NCBI RefSeq assembly: GCF_030269925.1
Contig: NC_085124.1
Location: 1,426,001-1,490,000 of the forward strand
Source of the DNA: Bombyx mori
Lineage: Eukaryota > Arthropoda > Insecta > Lepidoptera > Bombycidae
Length of the DNA: 64,000 bases
Direction of reading: 5' to 3'
The position numbers and the translations under genes were made by a program. Within the stretch, counting starts at the first letter, position 1; each line of letters starts with the position of its first letter. Below are positions 9,745 to 20,607 of the stretch, one piece after another. The notes beneath the pieces were generated by a model. It was not told the DNA's origin. It searched no databases and worked only from the letters and a program-made list of their open reading frames with translations.

Positions 9745-12675
9745 TTATTTCTGTATGGACCCCCTTCGGGTAAAAGCCTCCTCTAAGGTACTCCACTTCT
9801 TCTTATCCTTGGCGATATTCAGCCAATCTTTACCAGCCACTGTTATAATTTCGTCTACCCACCTAGCGTAGGGGCGGCCTTTAGCTCTCTTTCCTCGTGG
9901 ACCTGTCCATACGACCGATCTTTTTGTCCATCTGTTGTCGTTGTATCTAGCCAGATGGCCTGCCCATTTCCATTTCCTCTGTAGCGAGAATGTTAAAGCA
10001 TCTGTTATTTTCGTTTTCTGACGGACATTCGTGCATTTCACCTTGTCTTTAAGTTTTAAGCCCATAATACTTCTTTCCATTTTTCTCTGAGTGGTCTGGA
10101 TTTTATTTTTCGTTTTGAAATCAAATGTCCATGATTGACACCCATAGGTCAGGCATGGTAGTATAGTTGTGTCCATGGCTATCTTCTTAGTGGACAATGG
10201 CAGTTGCGATTTGAAAATTTCCTTATAAGCCCAATACTTTTTCCAGGTCATGGCGACTCGTCGGTCCACTTCTTCTGAGTGTCTCTCCCTTCTAAAAGAT
10301 ATTTGCTTTCCTAAATATACATATTTTTCTACAATTTCAAGAGGAATGTTGTTGATAGAGATTGGTAACGTATGGTGATTAGTCATTACTTTCGTTTTCT
10401 CGAGGTTCATTTCTAAGCCAATTTTTGAGCTAGCTTGATGTAATTCATTTATCATTATACTCAATTGTTGTGGGCATTCAGAAAATAGTATAACGTCATC
10501 TGCAAATTCGAGATGGCTCAGATAGCTTCCATTTATGTTAATCCCTTTTTTAGACCATGGTAAATTGCTCGTTATCTGTTGTAAGACGGCTATAAACAGT
10601 TTTGGGGATAGAGGATCGCCTTGACGGACTCCCCTCTTTATGTTGATTGTTGCTCCGATTCTATCTAGCTTAACTTTACTTGTGCAGTTGGTATAAATGT
10701 TTTTTAGAATGCTAATGTATTTTTCTTGAATATTTAATGCATGTAAAGCTTCCCAGATACTGTCGTGTGATATAGAGTCGAAAGCTTTTTTATAATCTAC
10801 AAAAGCCAGGTATAGGGGCCTTTGGAACTCTAAGTATTTTTCGATAACCTGGTCGACAACTTGAATATGGTCTGCCGTGCTAAAACCCGTTCTGAAGCCA
10901 GCTTGCTCTATCGGCTGGTGTGAATCAATGCTGGAGGATATTCTTTCAAGTAGGCAGGAGGCACATAATTTATATAAACAGGGCATAAGGCTAATCGGGC
11001 GGTAATTCCCTATGTCAGCTGGATTACCTTTTTTATATAGTAATATAATCTCAGACTCCCTCCATAGCTGCGGCACAGTTTCTTCTTCAAGTATTTTGTT
11101 CCATAAGATGGTGATTGGTGTCAATAGTAAGGTTCTAGCTAACTTGATGTATTCGTTGGTAATGCCATCTGGTCCTGGGCTCTTTTCTGACTTAAGTTTC
11201 TTTACTTGTCTTAAGACTTCAGACTCGGAAAAGCGTTGTACAGATGAGGTATTAGTATGACTAAAGATATCTTTTTTCCTCAGTGGATTAATGTCTGGTT
11301 GACTGTATAATTTAGTGTAAAAGTTGGTAGCTATATTTATAATCTCTGTTCGGGATTTACATTTATTAGTGCCGGCCTGTAGTGATGGGATCCAGATTTT
11401 TAATTTATTTAATTCTTGTTGACCTTTTTTAGCAGATCTTGATTTTTCAAGGTGCTTTTGTATTATGTTTGTCCTATAGATATCGTAGCATTTTCTTATT
11501 TCTTTGTTAGTTAGTTTATAAAGTGATTTTAATTTTTCCCTGTATATTTTATTCAATTTAGATTTATTTTGTAGTTTGCTCCTTTCTTTTATAAGTTCTA
11601 GCACTTCCACTGACAAGATTCTGCTCTTTTTTGGCCTTTTTATTCCTTTCAAACTTTCCTTTATACATTTTACGATTTTTTCGTAGTAATCTTCTAGTTT
11701 ATAATTACTATATGTCGTAATAAGTTCTGGTATGTAGCTCTTAAGGTTTTTGAGGTATATTTCTTGTTCGGCTATACTTTTTAGGTTTGTTGACACACTA
11801 CAGAAATTGCGTCTATTTTTCTTTGTTGATTTTAGGTGAATTGTAGTTCTTAATAATCTGTGGTCTGATCCAAAAGAAAAAGATGATAGTACTTCGTATT
11901 TAGAAACTATGTTAGGAATCGTGGTCATAATATAATCTATTTCATTTCTGGTATTCCTATCTGGAGAGATCCATGTCCATCGATTTTTAGGTTTTAAATT
12001 GAACATTGTATTAATAATTTTTAGGTTGTACTCTTGTGCATATTGAATGAGTCTCTCTCCTCGCATACTCCTGATACCATGTCCATACTTGCCGGTAGCG
12101 GAACATTCATACTTCTTGGTAGTCCCTATTTGTGCGTTAAAATCTCCCATAGAAATTATATATTTCGTACAGGTTGAGTCATGCGCTTTCTCCAGGTCGT
12201 CGTAAAAGTTATCTATATCTTCTTGCGACGAGTTTTCAGTTGGGGCATATGCCTGGATAATTGCGAGACGTATCTTTTCTAGCACGATTTCTAGTATGCA
12301 CACTCTCTCAGATATACCTGTGAATGATATGATATTTTCTTTGTGTATCTTCTTGATTAGGAAGCCTACCCCGTGCAGTCCTTTGGTTTGGCCTATGTGG
12401 TACATAATGTATTTGTCATCTTCGATTATCTTTTCACCAAAGCGGCGGACTTCGCACAGTCCTATTACATCGTGGTTGATGCCTTGTAACGCTGCCTTAA
12501 GCTCTATAAATTTTAATTCGGAAGCTAATGATTTTACATTGAAGGTGCAGATATTGAAGGTGCTGAAGTTATTGTTCTTTAAAGTGGTTTCCCTTAGTGG
12601 GTTTTGGTCTAACTCTCCCGCGGTGACCGGCCGTATTGGGAGATGATATGTGGGTGGGAGTTCTAGTGTTGATTG
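9745..12675 (-). CDS. RTE ORF2: apurinic-type endonuclease and reverse transcriptase
   Basis: Encodes the two enzymes of target-primed reverse transcription. The open frame is 976 codons and begins directly after the ORF1 stop. Its first Met is only at 12405 (886 residues from there). Endonuclease motifs before that Met are FNVKSL (residues 45-50) and GLCEVRR (72-78), so the functional protein must start upstream of it. Counting from the Met, further motifs are AYAPT, GDFNAQIG (87-94), NEIDYIM and SDHRLL (180-185). Reverse transcriptase motifs follow: SPGPDG (409-414), NYRPISL, AFVDYKKAFDS (534-544), GVRQGDPLSP (592-601) and the active-site FADD (634-637). The C-terminus has GRPYARWVDEI and WSTLEEAF, typical of the RTE clade. 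No frameshift or stop was seen. With no Met after the TAG, translation probably depends on readthrough from ORF1 (UAG followed by CAAUCA) or on non-AUG restart. Confidence 0.92.
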   Translation of the reverse strand, partial: QSTLELPPTYHLPIRPVTAGELDQNPLRETTLKNNNFSTFNICTFNVKSLASELKFIELKAALQGINHDVIGLCEVRRFGEKIIEDDKYIMYHIGQTKGLHGVGFLIKKIHKENIISFTGISERVCILEIVLEKIRLAIIQAYAPTENSSQEDIDNFYDDLEKAHDSTCTKYIISMGDFNAQIGTTKKYECSATGKYGHGIRSMRGERLIQYAQEYNLKIINTMFNLKPKNRWTWISPDRNTRNEIDYIMTTIPNIVSKYEVLSSFSFGSDHRLLRTTIHLKSTKKNRRNFCSVSTNLKSIAEQEIYLKNLKSYIPELITTYSNYKLEDYYEKIVKCIKESLKGIKRPKKSRILSVEVLELIKERSKLQNKSKLNKIYREKLKSLYKLTNKEIRKCYDIYRTNIIQKHLEKSRSAKKGQQELNKLKIWIPSLQAGTNKCKSRTEIINIATNFYTKLYSQPDINPLRKKDIFSHTNTSSVQRFSESEVLRQVKKLKSEKSPGPDGITNEYIKLARTLLLTPITILWNKILEEETVPQLWRESEIILLYKKGNPADIGNYRPISLMPCLYKLCASCLLERISSSIDSHQPIEQAGFRTGFSTADHIQVVDQVIEKYLEFQRPLYLAFVDYKKAFDSISHDSIWEALHALNIQEKYISILKNIYTNCTSKVKLDRIGATINIKRGVRQGDPLSPKLFIAVLQQITSNLPWSKKGININGSYLSHLEFADDVILFSECPQQLSIMINELHQASSKIGLEMNLEKTKVMTNHHTLPISINNIPLEIVEKYVYLGKQISFRRERHSEEVDRRVAMTWKKYWAYKEIFKSQLPLSTKKIAMDTTILPCLTYGCQSWTFDFKTKNKIQTTQRKMERSIMGLKLKDKVKCTNVRQKTKITDALTFSLQRKWKWAGHLARYNDNRWTKRSVVWTGPRGKRAKGRPYARWVDEIITVAGKDWLNIAKDKKKWSTLEEAFTRRGSIQK

Positions 12676-13479
12676 CTATTTTGCATTATCCTTGGAAGTA
12701 TTTGTTTGGTTTTGAGGTGCTTCTTTCTGGGCGAATACTAGTTTGGGCGTCTGTGTTATGTAGCTTTTCATGTTCCTCGCTTTGGTTTTCTTCAAAGGTT
12801 GTTTTTCAACGTGTTGAGTTTCTTGGCTAGCAGTCATAGGTGTCTCCGGGGATTCGGAAAGGTATCTCTTGTTTGGTTGATTGCGGGGAGAATGTTTTTT
12901 ATTCAGTATGATAAGTTTGTCATATCTTATAATTGCTCTATTTCCTGCTTCTTTTTCCCTCTCTAACTGGGCTTGCAACTCTTTGCGCTTTTTTAAGATT
13001 TCAATTGGATAGTCTTCTTTTATGTAGTATGCGGTTTTTTGTAAACAATATTTGTCTTTCTGAATTTTTAGTTTTAATCCTAATGTGTTGAACGTTATTA
13101 CTACTGGTCTGGTCTTCTCTCCCTTTTTTCCCAACCTACGTACTGCTTCAATGCTGTTAGTTTCGCAGGATACTTTAAAATTTGTATTTATTATGCTGAT
13201 TATCATTTCTTCAAGTTCGTGGTATGAGTTTTCGCGCTCTTCTACACCAAACATGACCAAGTTTTTGCGTCTAGACTGTCTTTCTAAGTTGTTCATCTTT
13301 CTATTTTGTTCTTCAATTTTTTGTTCTAAAAGCTCGTTTTTAAGTTCTAAGCTGCTTAACTTCTCGGCAAGGCTGTTAACTATTATGTTTTTGATGTCTT
13401 CCTTCATCTTTACCATATCTTCTTTTTGTTGTTTTATGTCTTGTTGCAAACTCAAGAACATGTCTTTTATTTCTTCCAT
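12676..13479 (-). CDS. RTE ORF1: coiled-coil RNA-binding protein
   Basis: A 267-residue protein from ATG at 13479. Residues 1-72 are a strong heptad-rich coiled coil (MEEIKDMFLSLQQDI onwards, Leu/Ile spaced by 3-4). Then RRKNLVMFGVEE (near 70-80) opens a compact domain with EAVRRLG, RPVVITF and AYYIKEDYP, matching the layout of L1-type ORF1 proteins: a coiled coil, an RRM-like fold, then a basic C-terminal region. The tail (about 190-267) is rich in Lys, Thr, Pro and Gln and probably disordered. The expected role is coating the element RNA as a trimer in a ribonucleoprotein. The stop is TAG, in frame with ORF2 and followed by CAATCA. The start ATG follows an A-rich leader (AAAATT before ATGG). 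Confidence 0.85.
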   Translation of the reverse strand: MEEIKDMFLSLQQDIKQQKEDMVKMKEDIKNIIVNSLAEKLSSLELKNELLEQKIEEQNRKMNNLERQSRRKNLVMFGVEERENSYHELEEMIISIINTNFKVSCETNSIEAVRRLGKKGEKTRPVVITFNTLGLKLKIQKDKYCLQKTAYYIKEDYPIEILKKRKELQAQLEREKEAGNRAIIRYDKLIILNKKHSPRNQPNKRYLSESPETPMTASQETQHVEKQPLKKTKARNMKSYITQTPKLVFAQKEAPQNQTNTSKDNAK

Positions 13480-13682
13480 AATTTTTATTTTTTATTTTAC
13501 TGAACTCTATTGGAAACGTACAGTACTTTTTCTTCCACTCAATTGAATTTATCGATGCTTGTTAAGTAGTGTCGTTGTTTGTCACTAGATGGCAAGTTAG
13601 AATTTAACAAGGGGTTTGTCTTAGTTGTTTTGACAAAGTACAGTAGATGTCGCTTATCAGTGTTTTTTTTTTGGTCGTTACG

Positions 13683-13733
13683 TTAGCAAGACTAACGAAC
13701 AGCAATTAATTTTTATATTTATTAGATATTTTG
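13683..13733 (+). repeat. dispersed retroelement end, copy 2, right part
   Basis: Right remnant of the repeat split by the RTE element; it starts with the 13-bp target duplication and ends near TTATTAGAT. Confidence 0.8.
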
Positions 13734-14377
13734 CAATTGTATCTAAATTTCGGCTCTGCACGTTTTGTGCCCGGAGTTGAACATTACTGTTACCAGGGAC
13801 TTAAACTCGTGCAAATACCGCGCGTGTCGCCAAATTAGAAATGTTTAGAAGACACCTTGAAATTGGTATGTCTTTGCTGAGAATAACGTTAATATCCCCC
13901 CAGCAGCGTAGGGGCTATAAAGAAAATTTGTTTTCTCATTGCAAATGACGCTGTCTTCCTGTACAAAATCAGTTTGAAATCATAATGTGTCTTATTACTT
14001 TTGTTTATTCGTCCCAGTCTTCTTAGGACATTCTCTACTCAAATTATCGTCGACTTTCATAACCTGAATTGCTTGGCCACATGATCATCTAATCTACATC
14101 TAAAGTATAATTCAGACATATACACTACTTACTTTAAATGCTTACAATCTCAACTTTAATCTTCGCGACATTTTCTTTGGATTCCTCGAAACAACGATTC
14201 TAAGTCAACCCTAGCTTAAAACTAGCCGGTACTTGTTATCTTTTAGTGCCACTGAAACGATCGGTTTATGTGTCCAACCGCCCTTGAACTCGCAATCAAA
14301 GGCACGTATACTGTAAATCATTACTTCTCCAGTGTGTGTTAAGCGAACTTGACCATTTATAACTATATATCTATAAG
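13734..14377. other. no recognisable gene
   Basis: No gene, RNA or repeat recognised. Confidence 0.4.
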
Positions 14378-14621
14378 TTTTTTTTTATTGCTTAGATAGG
14401 TGGACGAGCTCACAGCCCACCTGGTGTTAAGTGGTTACTGGAGGCCATAGACATCTACAACGTAAATCCGCCACCCACCTTGAGATATAAGTTCTAAGGT
14501 CTCAGTTATAGTTACAACGGCTGCCCGCCCTTCAAACCGAAACGCATTACTACTTCACGCCAGAAATAGGCAGGGTGGTGGTACCCAGCCGCGCGGACTC
14601 TCAAGAGGTCCTACCACCAGT
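14378..14621 (-). mobile_element. Bm1 SINE, 3' part
   Basis: Bm1 body in reverse from the T-rich tail complement to CCTACCACCAGT. The tRNA-like head is missing. Confidence 0.92.
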
Positions 14622-16029
14622 TGAAGTCGTCGAAGAATTTAAAGAATGAGATAGCTCTATTGCAACAAAATTTAATGCGCATTCTAGTGTCCCATGTTTG
14701 GGTGACCTTGAGACAATATGATATCTATAAGTTACGCTGCTCATTTTTGACTTGTGGACTCTACATTTTTTGTGAACTCTACTACCTCAATCGAAAGATC
14801 GTCGCTACGTGTGTCCCGCTATGTTTATGTTTTCTATAAGACATTTGTGATAGCGTATTCACTATTGGCAGTATCAGTGTATTATCATTGTTAATGCCCT
14901 AACAAACCATAACTCCAACTAGGAATTAGGGATGATGAGCCACGAATATATACAAAGGATACTTCTCTTACAAATACATGTTTCATACAAAAATGTTTTC
15001 ATTTAGCCTGTGTCATTTCTTTAATGTTACAATATTGTGAGATCAAACGACTTTCTCTTGAACGATGTAAAAGAACAATTTTTTCCTTAGACACGGATCC
15101 AGAGCATTTTTATTGTTCTGTTATTTTTTGACGAAAGAAGTTGGCGAGTTTCAGTAAACAGACAGTAACAAGTATCGTCATCAGAAGTCAAGCTTTTTAC
15201 AATACTTACTATTAAATACTTACCAGAACTAATAAACAATAATGACGTCACAACCTCGTGGCGATATGCCATCCCAGTACATTTTTGAAAATTTAATGTA
15301 TGTTCGTAAACAGATTGAGGAGTTTCCTAAAAAGTCGGACTAAAAGTCGGACACTAAAAGGAATTATCACATATTCACATTATATTTGATTGCTGTATGT
15401 AAAGTTTTTGTCACGCATATTCGTTATTTCAATGAATTAACAGATTTTTCGAGGGAGAGCATTCATTTTGTATCTTCTGTTTTTAGTGATCACCTAACAC
15501 CAAGTGGGAAGTAAACTCGTTTTCTAGTCTATACTAGTGAAGAAACAAATCCCAGGTCTATTCCTAAAACTTTTTTTCTCTGAAAAATAAGCTTAATAAG
15601 AAAAATAAGCTCGACCACACAATCGGATATTAACAAAAAAGTTCTTTGTCTGAAAATTCCTGAAGATGAGGTTTTCAAATAAACGCCGAAAGCAATATCT
15701 CTACATCATCGGATTACAGTGTGCAGATATACGTAAGGGATTAAAATACAACTGGAAATATATTTTGTCGGTGCTTCGCTTCTGCATTAAGCCGTCCATT
15801 CGAGGTTTTACGCGAATTAAATTGAGGGTACCGTATTTTTTTTGTTTTTTTTTTGATTCCGTAGGTGAATTTGAAAAAAACGGAACCCTTAGAAGTTTTG
15901 CTCGTTCTAATCCTGTCATTGCTCGCACAAAAATGTTACTCGAATAATTAATGCTACTTTTACGCTTTATTTTCATCACACCACGACTGCGGTGAGTGTC
16001 ACGAAAACTGTCAAGCACTTGAAACGTCA
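14622..16029. other. no recognisable gene
   Basis: Several short frames of up to 111 codons (for example 15701-16036, minus) have no recognisable domain. A weak 45-bp match to the Bm1 3' end is seen near 15485-15530. An A-rich patch lies at 15560-15650. Confidence 0.4.
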
Positions 16030-16405
16030 AAAACAAAAAAGGGTGCGTGTACTTATGTACGCGCGTAAGAAGTTATACTTTATTTTTATTAAATTTATTT
16101 CTTTTTTTTTTTATTTAAATCTGAATCAATTTGAAAAAAAATCGATTAAACAACATCCTCAAACACGCATAATGGACATCCCTTTTCTTGACATCGTATA
16201 AATTCGGTAATTCTCGGTACGGTTCGGAAAGTTCACCTGCGGCTATATTCAGACTCGCCAAGTTACGTCGGTCGTATTGTAATGAGCGATTGAGTGGGCA
16301 ACTTCATTTCTGTTAATTTTGTGTCACGGTGCGCGCGCATCGTAAAATTTCACTCTCATAAATTTTTCATAACGCGCCTAAAGAAGTATAACTTCAATAA
16401 ACTAA
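16030..16405. repeat. candidate short DNA element with related ends
   Basis: GCGCGTAAGAAGTTATACTT near 16060 and GCGCCTAAAGAAGTATAACTTC near 16375 share an AAGAAGTTATACTT-like motif in opposite senses. The motif itself is nearly palindromic, so orientation is uncertain. The inner part is comparatively GC-rich. This could be an internally deleted DNA transposon; evidence is limited to these ends. Confidence 0.3.
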
Positions 16406-16526
16406 CAATAAAATACCCGAGATAAAATCAAATAAAATTGTGTTCATTTTATCTAAGGTTCGCGAAATTCAAAGCAAAAGACTACATTTCTGAAATGCTT
16501 GCAGCTTGGGTGTGCTGTAAGCAGTA

Positions 16527-16957
16527 GAAGTCGTTGTGGCCTAAAGGATAAGACGTCCGGTGCATTCGTGTGCAGCGATGCACCGGTGTTCGAATCGCGC
16601 AGGCGGGTACCAATTTTTCTAATGAAATACGTACTTAACAAATGTTCACGATTGACTTCCACGGTGAAAGAATAACATCGTGTAATAAAAATCAAACTTG
16701 CAAAATTATAATTTGCGTAATTACTGGTGGTAGGACCTCTTGTAAGTCCACACGGGTAAATTCTACCACCCTGCATGTTTCTGCCGTGAAGCAGTAATGC
16801 GTTTCGGGTGGGGCAGCCGTTGTAACTATATCGAGACCTTAGAACTTTTATCTCAAGGTGGGTGGCGGCATTTACGTTGTAGATGTCTATAAGCTCCAGT
16901 AACCACTTAATACCAGGTGGGCTGTAAGCTCGTCCACATATCTAAGCAATAAAAAAT
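16527..16957 (+). mobile_element. Bm1 SINE, full length
   Basis: Starts GAAGTCGTTGTGGCCTAAAG. The tRNA-derived head has an A-box-like TGGCCTAAAGG and a B-box GGTGTTCGAATC (consensus CCC changed to GCG after it), the internal RNA polymerase III promoter. The unrelated body follows, then an A-rich end (AAGCAATAAAAAATA). It is non-autonomous and would be mobilised by a LINE. About 430 bp, near the expected Bm1 length. Confidence 0.93.
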
Positions 16958-17451
16958 ATACATAGTGGAATTCAGGTAGTCTGCATTCAGTAGCCACCTC
17001 AGACCAAATAAGCTTTTTAAACTAAAAATAACTTAAACAAAAACTAAGATTTTCTGTAAAAAAATAATGAAGAGATACAGTACTGTAGTAAATGTAAGAG
17101 CTGGTACGAATTATTTGGAATGTTTTAATAAAGAAAAAATATTAAGAGTACGTACACCGACAATGTAACCAAGAGATTAAATATTAATTAACTGGAACCC
17201 GTCTAGGGTCTGGGAGCGTCGACGTATTTTTTAAAAATAATAATGAGTAAAATACACATGGACTTCTAATATCACAAAAGTGCTAATAACTTTTGCAATT
17301 ATTGTTTGGTAAAAGCACGAAAGATATAACTTTAGAAGTTAATAGAGCTAAACGAGCAAAATTCTATAAATTTACTAACCACTAACTAGCAATCATCGTA
17401 ACTATAAAATATTTGTTTTGGAGCCAGTCCTTGGATCGCCAGATAAACTCA
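16958..17451. other. no recognisable gene
   Basis: AT-rich; nothing recognised. Confidence 0.4.
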
Positions 17452-17692
17452 TTTTTTTTTATTGCTTATGTATGTGGTCGAGCTCACAAACCACCTAGTG
17501 TTAAGTGGTTACTGGAGCCCATAGACATCTACAACGTAAATGTGCCACCCACCCTGAGATATAAGTTTTAAGGTCTCAGTACAATTACAACGGCTGCCCC
17601 ACCCTTCAAACCGAAACGCATTACTGCTTCACGGCAGAAATAGGCATGGTGGTACCTACCCGTGCGGACTCACAAGAGGTCCTACCACCAGT
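17452..17692 (-). mobile_element. Bm1 SINE, 3' part
   Basis: Bm1 body in reverse to CCTACCACCAGT, no head. Confidence 0.92.
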
Positions 17693-18261
17693 AGAAAGTG
17701 TCTACGCAATAGGAATAATTAATATATGGTATAAGAGTCGATCACACCTAATAACCTTGCTGCCCTTAACATTAGTTTCCGGCCCATACCGAAAAAGAAC
17801 CTGAAAATCTTCGGCTACTATTACAATTTCCTCACAATTCGTTCGTTAAATTAGTAACTTCACCATATTTCCCATAAAACTACTCCTGTGTCTCATTAAT
17901 GATTTCTGAGTACTGGTATTGAAGATCATCCAGTAACTGTCATGACTATATTTCACGTTATACCAGACGAATTAGAAAAAGGCTACGTGGAGCTATAAAC
18001 CCTTATAAGCTTAGCTGACTACAGAAAGCTGAGTCAACTTTATAAATAGACAGGCACCTTGCAATGGACAATGGCATGACAGTACAAAGCTTTGTGCTTT
18101 TGTACGCCCTCGAGCGGAGTTTCGAACGATATTGATTTATTGAAAGCTCAAGTTGAAGTTCGTTTTTTGTATACTAATATAATAATTCTGTTTTTGATAA
18201 AGGTTTAATTATGTGTAGTAAATGGAATGAAATCTGGATAAATTTAATGGTTTTTTTTAAC
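17693..18261. other. no recognisable gene
   Basis: Nothing recognised. Confidence 0.35.
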
Positions 18262-18496
18262 CGCTCGAAGGTTTAGGATCCTGATGAGTTTCTTGCGCAG
18301 CAGGTGGTAGGAGAGGTTTTTTGAGCGCTATGATATGTCCTTCTTCAATCTTGAGAGTACTGGAGTTTTATGAGAGCATTCAATGATAGACAGCGATGTG
18401 GCTATGCTCCTAGCATGCCTGACGGCCATGAGCGGCGTTGACTACTCACCAACAGGTGGGTAGTAGGCTCGTCTATCTATAAAGATAATAAAAAAG
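18262..18496 (+). mobile_element. diverged CR1-like LINE 3' end
   Basis: Retains GAGCGCTATGATATGTCCTT and CTACTCACCAACAGGTGGG blocks of the family at 452 and 5554, and the A-rich end. It is strongly diverged, so an older copy. Confidence 0.7.
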
Positions 18497-18765
18497 TTTA
18501 AGGAGCAAGATAGAATAGTCATTATGGCATAAAAGCATCCATTTTGATCACTTTCTGTAAACAGCTAACACTGCTGTACTTGTACCACATGGACTCTGCT
18601 CCTCTTCTACGTTAAAATCAAATAAAGAGTAACACGTGTAGCACTGGGGGACTGCCGCAGTAAAGCTACTGCATAGCATTTTTATCAACTTATGCAATTA
18701 TAATTAGGCAATAATAATTTAATATTAAAACAATAATAAAATAAGACCACGCTATATCTATAAAC

Positions 18766-19040
18766 ATTAACAAAAGCAAAACTTTAACTGACCCCTTCAC
18801 ACTCATCAGCTAGACCGCACTAGAGAGAGATGGGCAGATTTTCATGATGCGCATGTAGCGCGACGTCACGCCGCGCGCTTATTCACAAACACTACACAAG
18901 CGCAACGTCTGAATTTGTTGAACGCCAGCAACATGGTAGGCGGAATGGGGGGTGTTAGGTTTTATTTTTGTTACGGAATTTCTTGATTCGGTCGCCGCGC
19001 TCAAAGCCCGCGATAAAAGCTATGCAATAGCTTAAAAAAT
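18766..19040 (+). repeat. 275-bp dispersed repeat, copy 1
   Basis: Matches 23421-23695 across its whole length, from ATTAACAAAAGC to an AAGCTAT-GCA-ATAGCTT hairpin near the right end. A central GCGACGTCACGCCGCGCGC stretch is CpG-rich. No inverted termini and no coding sequence. Unclassified; the hairpin near one end could suggest a Helitron-like element, but the canonical ends are not seen. Confidence 0.7.
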
Positions 19041-19550
19041 ACGATTGTTATTTGACACCTAGAGACAAAGAGTTCAAGTTTCCAATAATAACGGCTTTAC
19101 TACGCTTCAAATTGGTATTCATGACTGCTGTGCGACAAAATTTGATAGGATAATGACACCTAGCAGTGCGGTCATAAAGGTGTTCCTAACACAAAAAACA
19201 ACAACGCATATCGTCTTCTCGCATTAAAACTGTTTAATCTCAAAACTTACCAATTTTACAGGAGAATGTTTTAAAGGTTTAATATTAATCGTATTAGCAA
19301 CATTAATTTTATATTTTTTACCAAATTACATTATCTGTATCTGTATATTTTAAAGTAAGATAAAATTATGTATTAATTTTGTTAATAGTAGTCAAAGCAT
19401 AGGTAAACTAAAAAAAAAAAAAACTAAGCTATGCTCTTTTGACAGTATTTATGAGAAAAATACTGGTGATACCAAATGATTCCGCATATTAACTCAATTT
19501 CGAATATTTTTGGAAATTGTACACTTTTAACGCGAAAAGACGATATGCGC
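19041..19550. other. no recognisable gene
   Basis: AT-rich; nothing recognised. Confidence 0.35.
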
Positions 19551-19558
19551 ATTTTTAT

Positions 19559-19965
19559 AAACTAGGGGTCCCGTAGTAGTCGAAATTCGACTATAATTAA
19601 TTGTAATTGTAAGTTTGTACACTATTATGATTGTATTTTATACTTCTATAATCACAAATTTCGCCAAGACTACACTATAAATAATATTAACAAAGACGAA
19701 CAATATTTAATCTCTATTTGACAACAGACGTCAAGAACAAAAGATTGACAATGCATGCGTGTGTGCGTCAAATACATGGTATGTAGTGTGTGTAATGTTT
19801 TCTTTATTGATTTAATGTATCTTTTATGCATTATTTAAAAAAAATATTAGCATTGTACACTCCTTCTCTATATTCTCTATTAGTGTGGAAAATTTCATAC
19901 TCCTCCGTCCGCGCAATTTTCGTAAAAAGGGATACAAAGTTTTTGCTTCACGTATTAATATATAG
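19559..19965 (+). mobile_element. 0.4-kb retroposed repeat, copy 1
   Basis: Flanked by the 8-bp duplication ATTTTTAT (19551-19558 and 19966-19973). It starts ACTAGGGGTCCCGTAGTAGT and ends CACGTATTAATATATAG, a TA-rich tail. The same unit lies in reverse at 37360 and 55312, where a 17-bp duplication is seen. Variable-length duplications and a simple tail fit a SINE or LINE end; no coding potential. Confidence 0.75.
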
Positions 19966-20607
19966 ATTTTTATTATACTATATGTGTAAAGTACATTCGC
20001 AACGCCATTAAACCACGACCGCTACGTGCCCATTTCATATCACACAAGCATCACAAATCGATTATTTCGGGTCATTATAGTGGTGAACGGCTCTAAATCT
20101 ATCGAAGCATCACTTCTAGTGCGGGATCGTAAACCGAAAGACTTAAACAGAAATATAATACTAACACCGTAAATCAATGTGACTACCTTTTTATGGTCCA
20201 ACGATGAATAAGTGTTGGACGACTATAGAAATGGCTTCATTTTTTGGAACGAAGCTCCTTATGGGACGATGCGAAGGGGTACCCTAACCGGGAAAAAACG
20301 TCCGTAACGTAAGATTTTTATTAGTAATGCACACAGTGTACTACTTAACTTTGTAATAACGTACAAATTAGTAATGCACACAGTGTACGACTTCATAGAC
20401 CACGATCTCAGAGCGTTCGTTTGCGTAATACACTAACTCTTATGCAAACAACCGTGAATGAAGTGTACCACAGTAAGTTCGCACGTTACCGAATGACCGT
20501 GGGTTATTGCGAAATCTCCAGTTTTATTTTCTTTATACCTCGAATAGAACTTAAAATTAATATTTCTATAATAAGCAACTTCGTTCCTATCCGGTGTCCC
20601 ACGACAC
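19966..20607. other. no recognisable gene
   Basis: Contains a direct repeat of AGTAATGCACACAGTGTAC at about 20323 and 20369; otherwise nothing recognised. Confidence 0.4.

Larger units (their letters stand above)
9490..13682 (-). mobile_element. complete RTE-clade LINE
   Basis: A full-length non-LTR retrotransposon of about 4.2 kb, flanked by the 13-bp duplication TTAGCAAGACTAA at 9477-9489 and 13683-13695. On the minus strand the order is: about 200 bp of 5' UTR, ORF1 (13479-12676), ORF2 (from 12675 to 9745, same frame), then a 3' UTR with an 87-A run, a second shorter A run, an AATAAA signal (complement of 9509-9514) and a (TTA)n tail. Ending in a short tandem repeat rather than poly(A) fits RTE elements. 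Both frames are undamaged except for the single TAG between them, so the copy may be active. It resembles elements deposited as HmRTE-e in Heliconius, by memory. Confidence 0.93.

Noticed and set aside
9745..12405. Start of RTE ORF2 at its first Met (12405)
   Set aside because: Essential endonuclease residues lie upstream of that Met in the same open frame, so a protein starting there would be incomplete.
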